Origin: Epithemia pelagica
Lineage: Eukaryota > Bacillariophyta > Bacillariophyceae > Surirellales > Surirellaceae
NCBI GenBank assembly: GCA_946965045.2
Contig: OX337234.1
Location: 2,294,001-2,358,000, forward strand
Direction of reading: 5' to 3'
Length of the DNA stretch: 64,000 nt
Both the position numbers and the translations under genes were made by a program. A model generated the notes under the pieces. That model was not told the DNA's origin. It made no database searches and was given only the letters and a program-made list of their open reading frames with translations. Below are positions 41,536 through 50,600 of the stretch, piece after piece (position 1 is the stretch's first letter; every line of letters starts with the position of its first letter).

Positions 41536-42517
41536 CCCGCAAGGTGGATTTGAGTCCGACGAGGCCGAGATGATTGCACGCGCTCGTCACCGTGTTGGAA
41601 ACGGACCGAACGACGGTTTTACCCGTCAGTACTTGCAGGATCGGGCCAAGGTTTGGATCCGTTTGTCCGCTATGTGTGAACGGATGGATTGCTCGACCTA
41701 CATCCGCAAGGCGAGCCGAAATCGCGACGGGCGAGCGGCTTATCAAGCCTTGTTTGACCATTACTTAGGGCCGAACAACGCGAACAATTTGGCCAACGAA
41801 GCTGAACGGAAACTTATGAACACGAGTTACAACGGTGAACATAAACGGTTCAACTTCGAGAAATACTGTAAGACCCACGTGAATCATCACGCGATCTTAG
41901 AAGGATTACGCCAGCAGGGCGTTCATCCTGGCATCGATGACCGTTCTAAGGTTCGGCATCTGATGGACGGAATCAAGACCGACCAATTTCAAGCAGTGAA
42001 GACGCGAATCATGTTGGACGATTCCCTACAAGCCGATTTCACTCGTGCCGTCTCCTTGTTTAAGGATTTCTTAGCACAGCGTCCATCGGCTAGTCAGTCT
42101 CAAGTATCGAGTATCAGTACCAAGACTGATTCTAATTCTGGTAAGACTAAGTCTGGGGGGAAGGCTAGTGGCGGCGTAGAAGACCGATATTATAAGAAAG
42201 ACAAATATCAGAAGCTTTCTCACGCCCAGCGCAAGAAGTTGAAGGAAATGCGGGAGAATCGCACGGGCAAGGGCGATTCCAGCAAGCCCAAAGAGATGAA
42301 GTTCTTTTCCAAGAAGTTTCAGAGGAACATCGCTGCCCTGTCCGTTCTCGCGAAGAATTCAATGAGCTTGCCCCCATTGCGCGATCCACCTCGAGCCAGC
42401 GGCAATGACTCATCGTCCGATAGTTCCGATGATGATGCCAAGCCTGCGGCAAAGCGCAAGTCCGAGTCGAATCGCGACAATCCGGCGCTAACCCGCCAGA
42501 AGAAGTCACGGAAATGA
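41504..42517 (+). CDS. E1 gag, second part
   Basis: The frame is open from 41504 to TGA 42515-42517, about 337 codons; the true junction with the first part is near 41510-41535. It contains helical capsid-like sequence (RQYLQDRAKVWIRLSAMCER, then FNFEKYCKTHVNHHAILEGL, then SLFKDFLAQRP). The C-terminal third is Lys/Ser-rich (KKDKYQKLSHAQRKKLKEMR). There is no CCHC knuckle. The next frame (pol) is the same frame after the TGA, so Gag and Pol are separated by only one stop codon. Confidence 0.75.
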   Translation: MIRTDEFPGADPQGGFESDEAEMIARARHRVGNGPNDGFTRQYLQDRAKVWIRLSAMCERMDCSTYIRKASRNRDGRAAYQALFDHYLGPNNANNLANEAERKLMNTSYNGEHKRFNFEKYCKTHVNHHAILEGLRQQGVHPGIDDRSKVRHLMDGIKTDQFQAVKTRIMLDDSLQADFTRAVSLFKDFLAQRPSASQSQVSSISTKTDSNSGKTKSGGKASGGVEDRYYKKDKYQKLSHAQRKKLKEMRENRTGKGDSSKPKEMKFFSKKFQRNIAALSVLAKNSMSLPPLRDPPRASGNDSSSDSSDDDAKPAAKRKSESNRDNPALTRQKKSRK

Positions 42518-43937
42518 GCGGTGGTCCGCTCAGTGCGTGTCGGTGCGGTCGACACGTCCGACGAGGGCGAGTCTCGTACTGAGCTTGATAGTCATGCGGA
42601 CACGTGTGTTGTTGGAAGGTCTGCGATGGTTGTACAGGACTACGGCCGCCCTGTGGATGTCAAGGGATATGATTCTTCTCAGGGTGTGGTTCACAAGAGT
42701 TGCAAGACGATAAGTGCAGCTCTAGCTTACGATTGCCCCGATACCGGTGAAGTATTGATCCTAATCGTGAACCAGGCCATTTATATACCATTGCTTACTC
42801 ACAACCTCCTATGTCCTATGCAGTTGTGGATGAATGACGTGCAAGTTTCGGACCAACCGAAATTCTTGACCGATAATCCCGACGATAAGACACACGCACT
42901 GGTCCTGAAAGACCAGGACGATGAGGATTTTGTGATACCCCTTGATTTATGTGGTGTCACTTCCTATTTCCCTACAAGGACCCCCACTTCCGACAAATAT
43001 GCTTCATGTCGTCGCTTTGATTTGACTAGTCCCGACCCGCCGTGGGACCCCCGAGATGACTCTTTCGCTCGGGATGAAATGTCGGCCCGAGCGGCCCTCC
43101 AACGATCGATTTCCACCGTTCGCTCAAGGGGACCCAATGACCCTTTCACGACTTTGCTTTCCGATTCGCGACCGTTGGAAACCGCATGCTTCGCGACTGC
43201 TCTGCAAGCACGCGTGGCGACTCTTTCCGTTACACAAACTACCTCTTCTGGAAAAGCTATCGATGCCAAGACTTTGGCACGTCGATGGGGATGTGGATTG
43301 GAACGTGCTGCGGATACCCTTCGAGTGACGACGCAACGTGGTCTACGTACCACATTGAACCCTCTGACCAAGAGGTTCACGACGAACGACCGGTTCCACC
43401 GATACCGGCCATTGCCTCATGCCTTATTCACGGACACTATGTTTTCGAAGGTGAAGTCTAGGCTGGGTAATACTTGTGCTCAAGTCTTCACGGCAAGGAA
43501 TGGATGGACTAGAGCGTACCCTCTGGCCTCGAAAGGCGATGCACACGAAGCTTTGTCGCTGTTGCTCCAGAGGGAAGGCCGTCCACCGGAACTAATCATG
43601 GATGGTGCCGCGGAACAGGTCAAGGGCAAGTTCAGGAAGAAGTCTAGAGAGGCTGGTTGTCGAGTGAAACAGTTGGAGCCCTATACTCCATGGGCAAATG
43701 CGGCTGAGAGTGCAATTAGGGAGTTGAAGCGTGGTACCGGACGGAAAATGGTCTCTACTAAATCTCCCAAGGTATTGTGGGATCATTGCCTCGAGTTGGA
43801 AGCCTATATCAGATCGACTACATGTCATAGTAATTTCGAGCTGTCAAGTCAAGTCCCGGAAACGGCAATGTACGTTGAGACCTTTGACATTTCACTCTTG
43901 GCTGGATATGGGTGGTACGACTGGGTTTACTACTACG
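42518..43937 (+). CDS. E1 pol, first part: protease and integrase (interrupted by E2)
   Basis: It continues in the gag frame after TGA. The protease motif is ELDSHADTCVVG, an Asp-Ser-His-Ala variant of the usual D(S/T)GA. The first Met of the frame lies after this motif, so a protease-containing product needs readthrough of the TGA or loss of it. Integrase follows with the three acidic residues visible in LFTDTMFSKV, ELIMDGAAEQV and WANAAESAIREL. The frame is cut at 43937 by the E2 5' LTR. It resumes exactly in phase at 60558 (DWVYYY|DSAANYPED) once E2 and one CTACG are removed. Confidence 0.88.
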
Positions 43938-44745
43938 TGTTAGAATTCTCACCGTCTATGGTGGTTAGATTCTACATCTCATCGATTCCCCATGTCACAT
44001 AGCCTCGTGCTATCGCATCATGCCATCTAGCTTCGAGCTATGTTCCCTAGCTTCGCGCTATATCGACCTATATTTCTTCGCAAATCATGAAAAGTGAGAA
44101 TAGATTGACGAACTCACTCTCAAGACTAAACTGGGTCGTGCGGTATTACAACGGACGTAAATTTGGCCGTTGCTCGGACATTATACTAACGCCCTAAGCG
44201 TACGCGCCCGAAATCATCGAGCGCGCCCAAGCGACATCCGAGCGCTGTCGGCATCTATCCGACCCAACGGTCTAAGTATCCCAAGCACGACACACGATCA
44301 CGCGAGACCATATTTCCATTCCCACAATCTCCAAATTGTCAACAAGCTGCGCGCCATGAAAACAACTATGCCAATCCAAAGCAAGAGCTGTTGACCCTGT
44401 ATATGTTATCCGTCCACTAATACATGTCATATACATCACATGAATCGACTCCAACTATTCCAAACCTGTTGCCGCCAAGAACCTATGACACATGACCCTT
44501 GGCAGGACCGAACATTTCACGTAGACCTATCGTAGTAATCAACACACAATCGAACAATATCACCATTTATCACATCCTCTTTTGTGTCCCGACTATCCTT
44601 TTGATAGACTACGACTTGCTTTCCTCTCTTACCCGTGGAGAGGTTTGTATCGGTTGGTGACTACCTGATTGTCTGCTCTACCGAGCATCAACGCCACTGC
44701 AATTCCAAGAGAATTATCCCCCATGAGTTTGAAAGAATTGTAACA
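43938..44745 (+). repeat. E2 5' LTR (808 bp)
   Basis: Begins TGTTAGAATTC, ends GAATTGTAACA. It includes three close hairpin-forming units near its start (43999-44013, 44028-44040, 44048-44060). The short frames inside the LTR (74 and 60 codons) occur identically in both copies and are not considered genes. Confidence 0.95.
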
Positions 44746-44759
44746 GATTAACAGTCTCA
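44746..44759 (+). other. E2 primer-binding site, complementary to a tRNA anticodon arm (Asn)
   Basis: GATTAACAGTCTCA directly follows the LTR. Its reverse complement TGAGACTGTTAATC reads as stem strand TGAGA, loop CTGTTAA (anticodon GTT) and two bases of the other strand (TC, which pairs with GA). Same register as in E1 and E3. Confidence 0.6.
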
Positions 44760-44781
44760 AAGCTTATTTCCTTGTGGTTTC

Positions 44782-45561
44782 ATGGATACTAACGAGCTTA
44801 TCACTCCTGTACGACAGATCTATCGAGCCAACCTGCATTCCGGGCAGCCCGATACCCTGGTGCAGCAGGAACTGGTGCCGACGCCGAAGGCAGCCAACAC
44901 ATTGGTCAACATCTCCGTCGACAGTTCCAACAGCAACCCATTCGAGACTCCAACCCAGCCTCACACTCCGATCCCTGCGCCGTTGCTTCGGCCCCCGAGT
45001 CCGCCTCGTCGGCTCGTCCCTTCTCGATCCCGTTGTACTACCCGGTTGATTGCTGATCATATCAAGTACTTCCGTCAACCAACTTCTTCGACCTTCGATC
45101 CCGAGATCGTCCGTGGGGAGACCCAGATCGAACGCCAGTTCCAATCGGTGACCCATATCGTCGACCAAGAAGACATTGAACGTCTGAGCGACCAACTTCA
45201 TCGCTCTCCGAGGCGTCGCCTCATCTTGGCCGCCCTCTCGGGCAACCCCATCCGTACTGTCCACCTCCGCTTCCTAACCTTCGAGCGCCCAACTGGATAC
45301 TACAATACCATCTACGTCGTGAACGCGACGACTTGCCCTCTGCCTCCTAACGTTGTACGCCTAGAAAACTACGTTGCCTACATCCACGAGGTCCATACCA
45401 TCGAGGACCATCGTGCAACTATCTTCCCTTTGCGTGCCGAGGCCGAGAACCACTTGGCTGAAGGTGATACCCCTTCTTCTGTTGCTTGTGCTGCCCCATC
45501 TGAGCCTGGAAACGACTCTAATTATTCGGAAGAGAGTGGAGATTCGGAAACCGAAGCTTAA
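44782..45561 (+). CDS. E2 accessory ORF upstream of gag, unknown
   Basis: 259 residues, starting 22 bp after the primer-binding site. It is Pro/Thr/Ser-rich at the N terminus (TPTQPHTPIPAPLLRPPSPP). It then has a possibly folded part (DHIKYFRQPTSSTFDPEIVR, HIVDQEDIERLSDQLHRSP, then VRLENYVAYIHEVHTIEDHR) and an acidic Ser-rich end. No knuckle, membrane span, protease or envelope-like feature is seen. Copia elements usually begin directly with gag, so an intact extra ORF is unusual. It could be a regulatory or RNA-binding protein of the element; I do not recognise it. Confidence 0.65.
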   Translation: MDTNELITPVRQIYRANLHSGQPDTLVQQELVPTPKAANTLVNISVDSSNSNPFETPTQPHTPIPAPLLRPPSPPRRLVPSRSRCTTRLIADHIKYFRQPTSSTFDPEIVRGETQIERQFQSVTHIVDQEDIERLSDQLHRSPRRRLILAALSGNPIRTVHLRFLTFERPTGYYNTIYVVNATTCPLPPNVVRLENYVAYIHEVHTIEDHRATIFPLRAEAENHLAEGDTPSSVACAAPSEPGNDSNYSEESGDSETEA

Positions 45562-45881
45562 TTACTCATAGTTAACTCCCGTCCTCTCAGAACCTTTCCA
45601 AGACTTAAACTCAACGCACATCCGGGTACCCTTGGTCGCACAACACGCCACACATTCCCGTCAAATCGCGAAAATTCGGTGAAAATTTGTTGAAACTCGG
45701 CGAAAATTTGTCGGAATCAACGGAAATTTCCAGGAGTCGCACATCACAACACACATCCGGGTATCACATACGTGGTACATACGTGGCACACGTGGTACAT
45801 CCGGGTTTAGATCACATCACACATTAAATAAACCACATCACACCGCACATTAAATAAACATCGAACCAACCAAATAACACC
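45562..45881 (+). other. E2 spacer with short repeated motifs
   Basis: 320 bp between the accessory ORF and gag. ACATCCGGGT occurs three times (45618, 45753, 45797). ACGTGG(T/C)ACA also occurs three times (45770, 45781, 45790). AAAATTTG-type units recur near 45680-45715. It may be an internal regulatory region or leader for gag. Confidence 0.5.
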
Positions 45882-46843
45882 ATGGATCCTCAATCACCCA
45901 AGACACCTACGACTCCTAAGGGAGAAGATAACCAAGACAATGTCTCGAACACAGACCTATTCGACCACATCATATTATTTACTGTCTGCCAATTCTTTAC
46001 CAAGGAAAGGGCCGACTACTTAATGAAGTGGATGAAATACCATGGTTTTGAGAACATTACCCATGTTATCTCGTATATGCAAACTAATACCAAGGAATCC
46101 ATGAACGAACTGACACAATACAAGGTCAACAAACAGACACATGATCTACAAGGCCCCACAAGACAGCAGATCAAGCTCTTGGCTTATTGGGCCATATACA
46201 AGACCAATGAAATTCAAGACGAGCTATCCAATAGCGACTGGATGAACCTAACGAGGAAAGAGTTCAACACTTGGAGGATCAACACAGATTTCTCTAAGGG
46301 ACCACCTAGCCAAGTTCCAGTCTCGCCAATGAAGTCACCGTCATCTGTGAAATCTGTCAGCACAGTTACTGCCGCATCCCAATCTCAACAAGACCTTACA
46401 GCATTCAGAAAGGGAACTAAGCGCGACGCAACTGCGTATGAGGTATTCAAGGATGAACGATACTACGGTTCATTCTGGCGTGTATTCAAGACTACAGCTA
46501 AGGCTCAAGGCCTATCCAACGTTCTGAATTTCAAATACACACCACCCCATGATGATGAGTATGCCGAAGAACTTTTTCAAGAGCAACAAGTATTTCTTTA
46601 CTCCGTTCTTGTCCGTATCATTCAGACTGACCAAGGTCGAGCCTATGTACGTGAACATGAACATGATGAAGATGCGCGTGCCGTATTGCAGAAGTTACAC
46701 TCTTTGCATACCGAATCCGACCTAGCAAAACGAGAAGTCCTCCGTTTAACCAACTACATTTCCAATCAACGTCTTGACAACACATGGCGCAGAACAACAC
46801 GTCAATTTCTTCTACACTTTCAAGAGCAGCTACGTTTGCTAGA
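45882..46843 (+). CDS. E2 gag, 5' part (interrupted by E3)
   Basis: It starts at ATG 45882 (ACACCATGG) and is open to the E3 insertion point. The protein is helical and hydrophilic (FDHIILFTVCQFFTKERADY, then MKWMKYHGFENITHVISYMQ, later RVFKTTAKAQGLSNVLNF and SVLVRIIQTDQGRAY). No CCHC knuckle is seen. At 46843 the frame meets the E3 5' LTR; the extra residues read beyond that point come from the LTR. Removing E3 with one CTAGA joins it in phase to 55022 (RLL|DNLVTLSD). Confidence 0.85.
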
Positions 46844-47231
46844 AGTTGAGGAATCTTGTGAATCTAACCGGTCACAATGTGCATGTGTAACACATAATGT
46901 GGAACACATTATGTGGGTTGAACGTTCAGTCACAAGCACATTATGTGGTAGCAAATTTGGCAGTCGGTTAGACTATGTGCTACTCATGTGCTTGTCATGT
47001 GATTCTCATGTGCTACATGTACTAACCATGTGTGTGAATTTCCAAATTGGAAATTCACAAGATCATGTCGACAGATCAATTTACTTTAATGCTCACAATC
47101 TTAGAAATTGTCCTATTGAGTTACAACTGATCTAGATCCGTCCTACTGGCTTGCCCTCAAGAGCTTGATCACCTCGAGAGTCCAAGCTAGTCCTACTGTA
47201 AGTGATACCGCTGTCTAAGTATTCCTTCGCT
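46844..47231 (+). repeat. E3 5' LTR (388 bp)
   Basis: Starts AGTTGAGGAATC and ends TATTCCTTCGCT. The target duplication fixes these edges, giving AG...CT rather than TG...CA ends. It is rich in short repeats of CACATTATGTG and CATGTG type near 46890-47030. Confidence 0.93.
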
Positions 47232-47245
47232 GGTTATGAGCCCAA
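47232..47245 (+). other. E3 primer-binding site, complementary to initiator-Met tRNA anticodon arm
   Basis: GGTTATGAGCCCAA follows the LTR. Its reverse complement TTGGGCTCATAACC contains the anticodon loop CTCATAA of initiator Met tRNA (anticodon CAT) with the stem GGG/CC. This is the same kind of half-tRNA primer site as in Drosophila copia. Confidence 0.8.
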
Positions 47246-47670
47246 GTTAGTGCCTAGCCAAGCCGACGCCTCTCTGCCCGTTTGAGTGAAACGTTTCCAC
47301 CATCGAAGATATCTCTCCCACCAGTTCTGGAAGTGCCTTCAGCTTTCTTGATCTGTGGGGTACCGACCAAGATCCAGCCGACCCCAACGAAGGTCCCACT
47401 GATCTACCAAGTCCGTCCGACCCTTCTGCTCCTACTGAACCGTCTCACGTTCCCACCGAGCCTCCTACCGACTCGACTTCTCGTCCAACTGGATTATCTA
47501 TATCGTTAGATACTACTCAAGGTCCTACCGACAGTGATCCAACTGATCCTCCGAGTGAGCCTCCAACCGATCCGACACGTCCCACCGACCAGTCTACCAA
47601 CCAAGGAACCAACCAACCTCCGAATCCTCCAAACGACGACTCTGCCAAGAAGAAGAAAACAACCAAGAAG
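47246..47670 (+). other. E3 leader / possible N-terminal extension of Gag
   Basis: From about 47289 the Gag frame is open without an ATG up to 47671. It encodes a Pro/Thr/Asp-rich repeat-like stretch (units such as PTDPPSEPPTDPTRPTD). It may be translated from a non-AUG start, from a spliced message, or it may have lost its ATG. Otherwise it is leader. Confidence 0.45.
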
Positions 47671-50600
47671 ATGTCCGAGTACACGCCATTCAAGCCTACT
47701 CCACCCCGAATGGGTGGTCTCGTGCAAGTCAAGCACGACCTGTTTACCGCCTGGACAGGCGGAAAGCCCGATGCAACATGGACCAAGCTCGTCAACGGTG
47801 ACACGACCGATCCCACCAAGGGATATGAACAAACTTCCCAGCAGCGTCCATCTTATGAAGATAAAGGCTTCACGACTCGCTGCACTGGGTTTGAGACCAA
47901 GTTTTCCAAGTCCGACAGCTTGCATCTCTTCTCCCGTAACTTGTTGGATCGTTTCGTGACCCACGGCATGGACACAATCACGTATCTCCAAGACCCAGGT
48001 GATGACACTTCCATGGTGTGCATTCTCACCCATCACACCCGTTTCACTGTTGACGCCGCCAAGACATTGGGTCCCAAGCAAGCCGTATCCTACGACCAGT
48101 ACGACAAGTCGAATGACCACGCCGCTCGTCTCGCACTCCTGGACAGTTTGGATGCCCCTCTCCGTCAAGAACTCGAAGAGCGCATGCCCGATGAGCCTCT
48201 CTTTCCCATCTTGTGGATGATGCTCATCCAGATCATCCAGAGCGATCGACTCGAAGCAGAACTCAAGACCTTAACCCCGCAGCAGTTTTCTGGTCAGAAC
48301 ATTGCGGAGATGGCCTTGTCCATTACCACTCGCGCCTCGGCTCTGCACACCGCTGGATTGTTCAACCACCAGTTGAACTCTCTCATCCTCAAGTCGTTTC
48401 TTGCTGCAGATGGCAATGATGCCTACAAGTTTGAGTTGATGAAGGTCCAGTCGGAGTTGACCGCTGCGTTGAAAGAAGAGCGTTTTATGTCCGACAAGAC
48501 TGCCGCCGGCGTCTTCCTTGCCTCCAAGCGCCTCGATTTCCGCTCCATTTGTCAGTTGGCTGAAGACAAATACCGTGAGGCCATTGGAGATGGTGTTTGG
48601 CCCCCGTCCCGCCACAACAAAGACTCGAAGGCTCCGCCCGCTGGCTACTATTTGTCGGCCCAACTCAACGCTCTGGTTCAAACCTTCTCCCAGGACTCTG
48701 GTGGCAAGAAGTCCAAGCCGTCCGGTGTGTGCTACAAGTGTGGCAAACCCGGCCACTGGGCTCGTGATTGTCCCACCAACCGTGGTCGTTCTGACGGACA
48801 CGGTGGTTCCCGTCGTCCCTTCCTTCGTCGTTCTCCGTCTCGTCGTCCCTCTGGTGGTGGCCGTGGTGGTCGCTATGGTGGTCGTGGTGGTGGAGGGAGA
48901 GGATCTGGCCCTTCCACCCGCAACCGTCGCGAATTGGCCCCTTGGCGTTTGGTTCCTCCTCCTTCCGGCTCTTCTGAAACCAAGGACTACAACGGTCGCA
49001 CATTCTACTGGTGCGCCAAGTGCTCTCCACCCTGTTGGAACACCACGCACTCCACCAGCTCCCACCGTGGTTCCACCAATGGCTCCACTCCATCTCCTCC
49101 AACCAACCATCAAGCCAACAACCTGATGACTGATCCGTCGGTCTGGATGGTTGATTGTGATATGGAAGCATGGGAAGGTTGGACATCGGTGACCAATGGA
49201 TCGACCCGTCGTCCTCCTCCTTCCACTACTCCAGTTCCAGTCAGCAACTCCTTTGCCATGCTGCACTTTTCGGTGGAAGATGGTCCGGCACCGTCAACCG
49301 ATGACGACCGCAAGCCAGCCGCAAAGAAGAAACCGCCTGTCTCCGTCGTCACTGTCCACCATGATGACGACAACACGCCTCCTTCTTCCGGTTCCGTCGC
49401 ACAGTTTGATAACCATGCCTTGCGCATGGCCGTCACTCCGTTCACTGTCGACACCACCAAGGACGATATTCTTCTCGAATCCGCTTCTCAACCCGACAAG
49501 AAGCGCCGCCGTCCGTTGCCTCCCAGTCCCTTTGTCCTCCGTTCTACCAAGAAAACCAAGAGCAATACCTTCTCGCCCAAGAAGTCTCCAAAGTCGAAAT
49601 CCAAATTCACCAAGCATCACTTTGTGAGTGGCAAACAGAAGAATCACCCAGTTACGAAGCGTCCACCCGCCGTTGTCACTCCTGACGACAAAGATCCGCC
49701 TGTGATTGTGACACCTACCCCAAAGAAATCTTTTGCGCAATCTTTCTCAACTGCTCGTTTCTCCGCGCTGCCCCAAGTCAATGTCGCATCGCCACGTCAT
49801 ACAGGCCCAACCAGAGTCCCTCGTGTCTCACGTCGTTCTCGCGCCTCTCGTGGTCGCACAACGCGTGGCTACTCTTCGTGTCACAGTTCTGTCGACCCGT
49901 CGACACCTTCACGATCTTTTGTTTCAATGAGTATTGGTATCTTCTTGTGGACACTTCTCTCCCTTTGGCTGTTTCCTTCAACGATGATGAGTTTCCTTAT
50001 GGTGGTCCCTTGTTTTGTTTCTTGGTTTATTTGCGGTTTGATTGTTGGTGTCCTATGTCCCAAGTTGGAGAACGTTGCGTCATCCTTTGGCAACTCGCGC
50101 TTGGATCGAAATGTCCGCTCCTTCGCCGACTACCATCCGTCGCGTCGTCCCGCCCACTATTTTCATCGCCGCTCTCCAAGTGGTCGCCCATTTCCTCGGT
50201 CTTTACCCCTTCGGCTTCGTGCCGACCGCTGCCGTCTCGCTCTCCAAGCTCCAGCTGTGCTTCCCTATTTGGCTACTCCCATTTCCGATGTGTTGACTGA
50301 TGGTTTCTTCATGTTCTTCTCTCGTCGTTGGATTGTTTGGTGTCTCCGCCTCGTCACTTCGTCGCTCTTTTCTCTTCTCTGCCGCCTCACGTCCGTCGCC
50401 AATGCCGTGATCGAGGGAGACACAACCTATCCGTCTCGCCCCACTCGATTTGGATCACGACATCGTCACCGTTGTTCTCGTCGTCGTTGCCGTCTCACTC
50501 ATCGCCGTCCTTCGACAATCCGTCGATCCCGTCGCCGATCTAACCCAAACAATAACAGACAACGCCAAACCAACCCAAACAATACAAATGACACAGTGCC

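Noticed and set aside
44170-44454. 74- and 60-codon frames inside the E2 LTR (also 59977-60261)
   Set aside because: They occur identically in both LTR copies because the LTRs are identical; no coding features.
46844-47135. Last ~97 codons of the frame starting at 45882, and the similar frame at 54618-54869
   Set aside because: These read into the E3 LTR; the shared peptide is LTR sequence, not protein homology.
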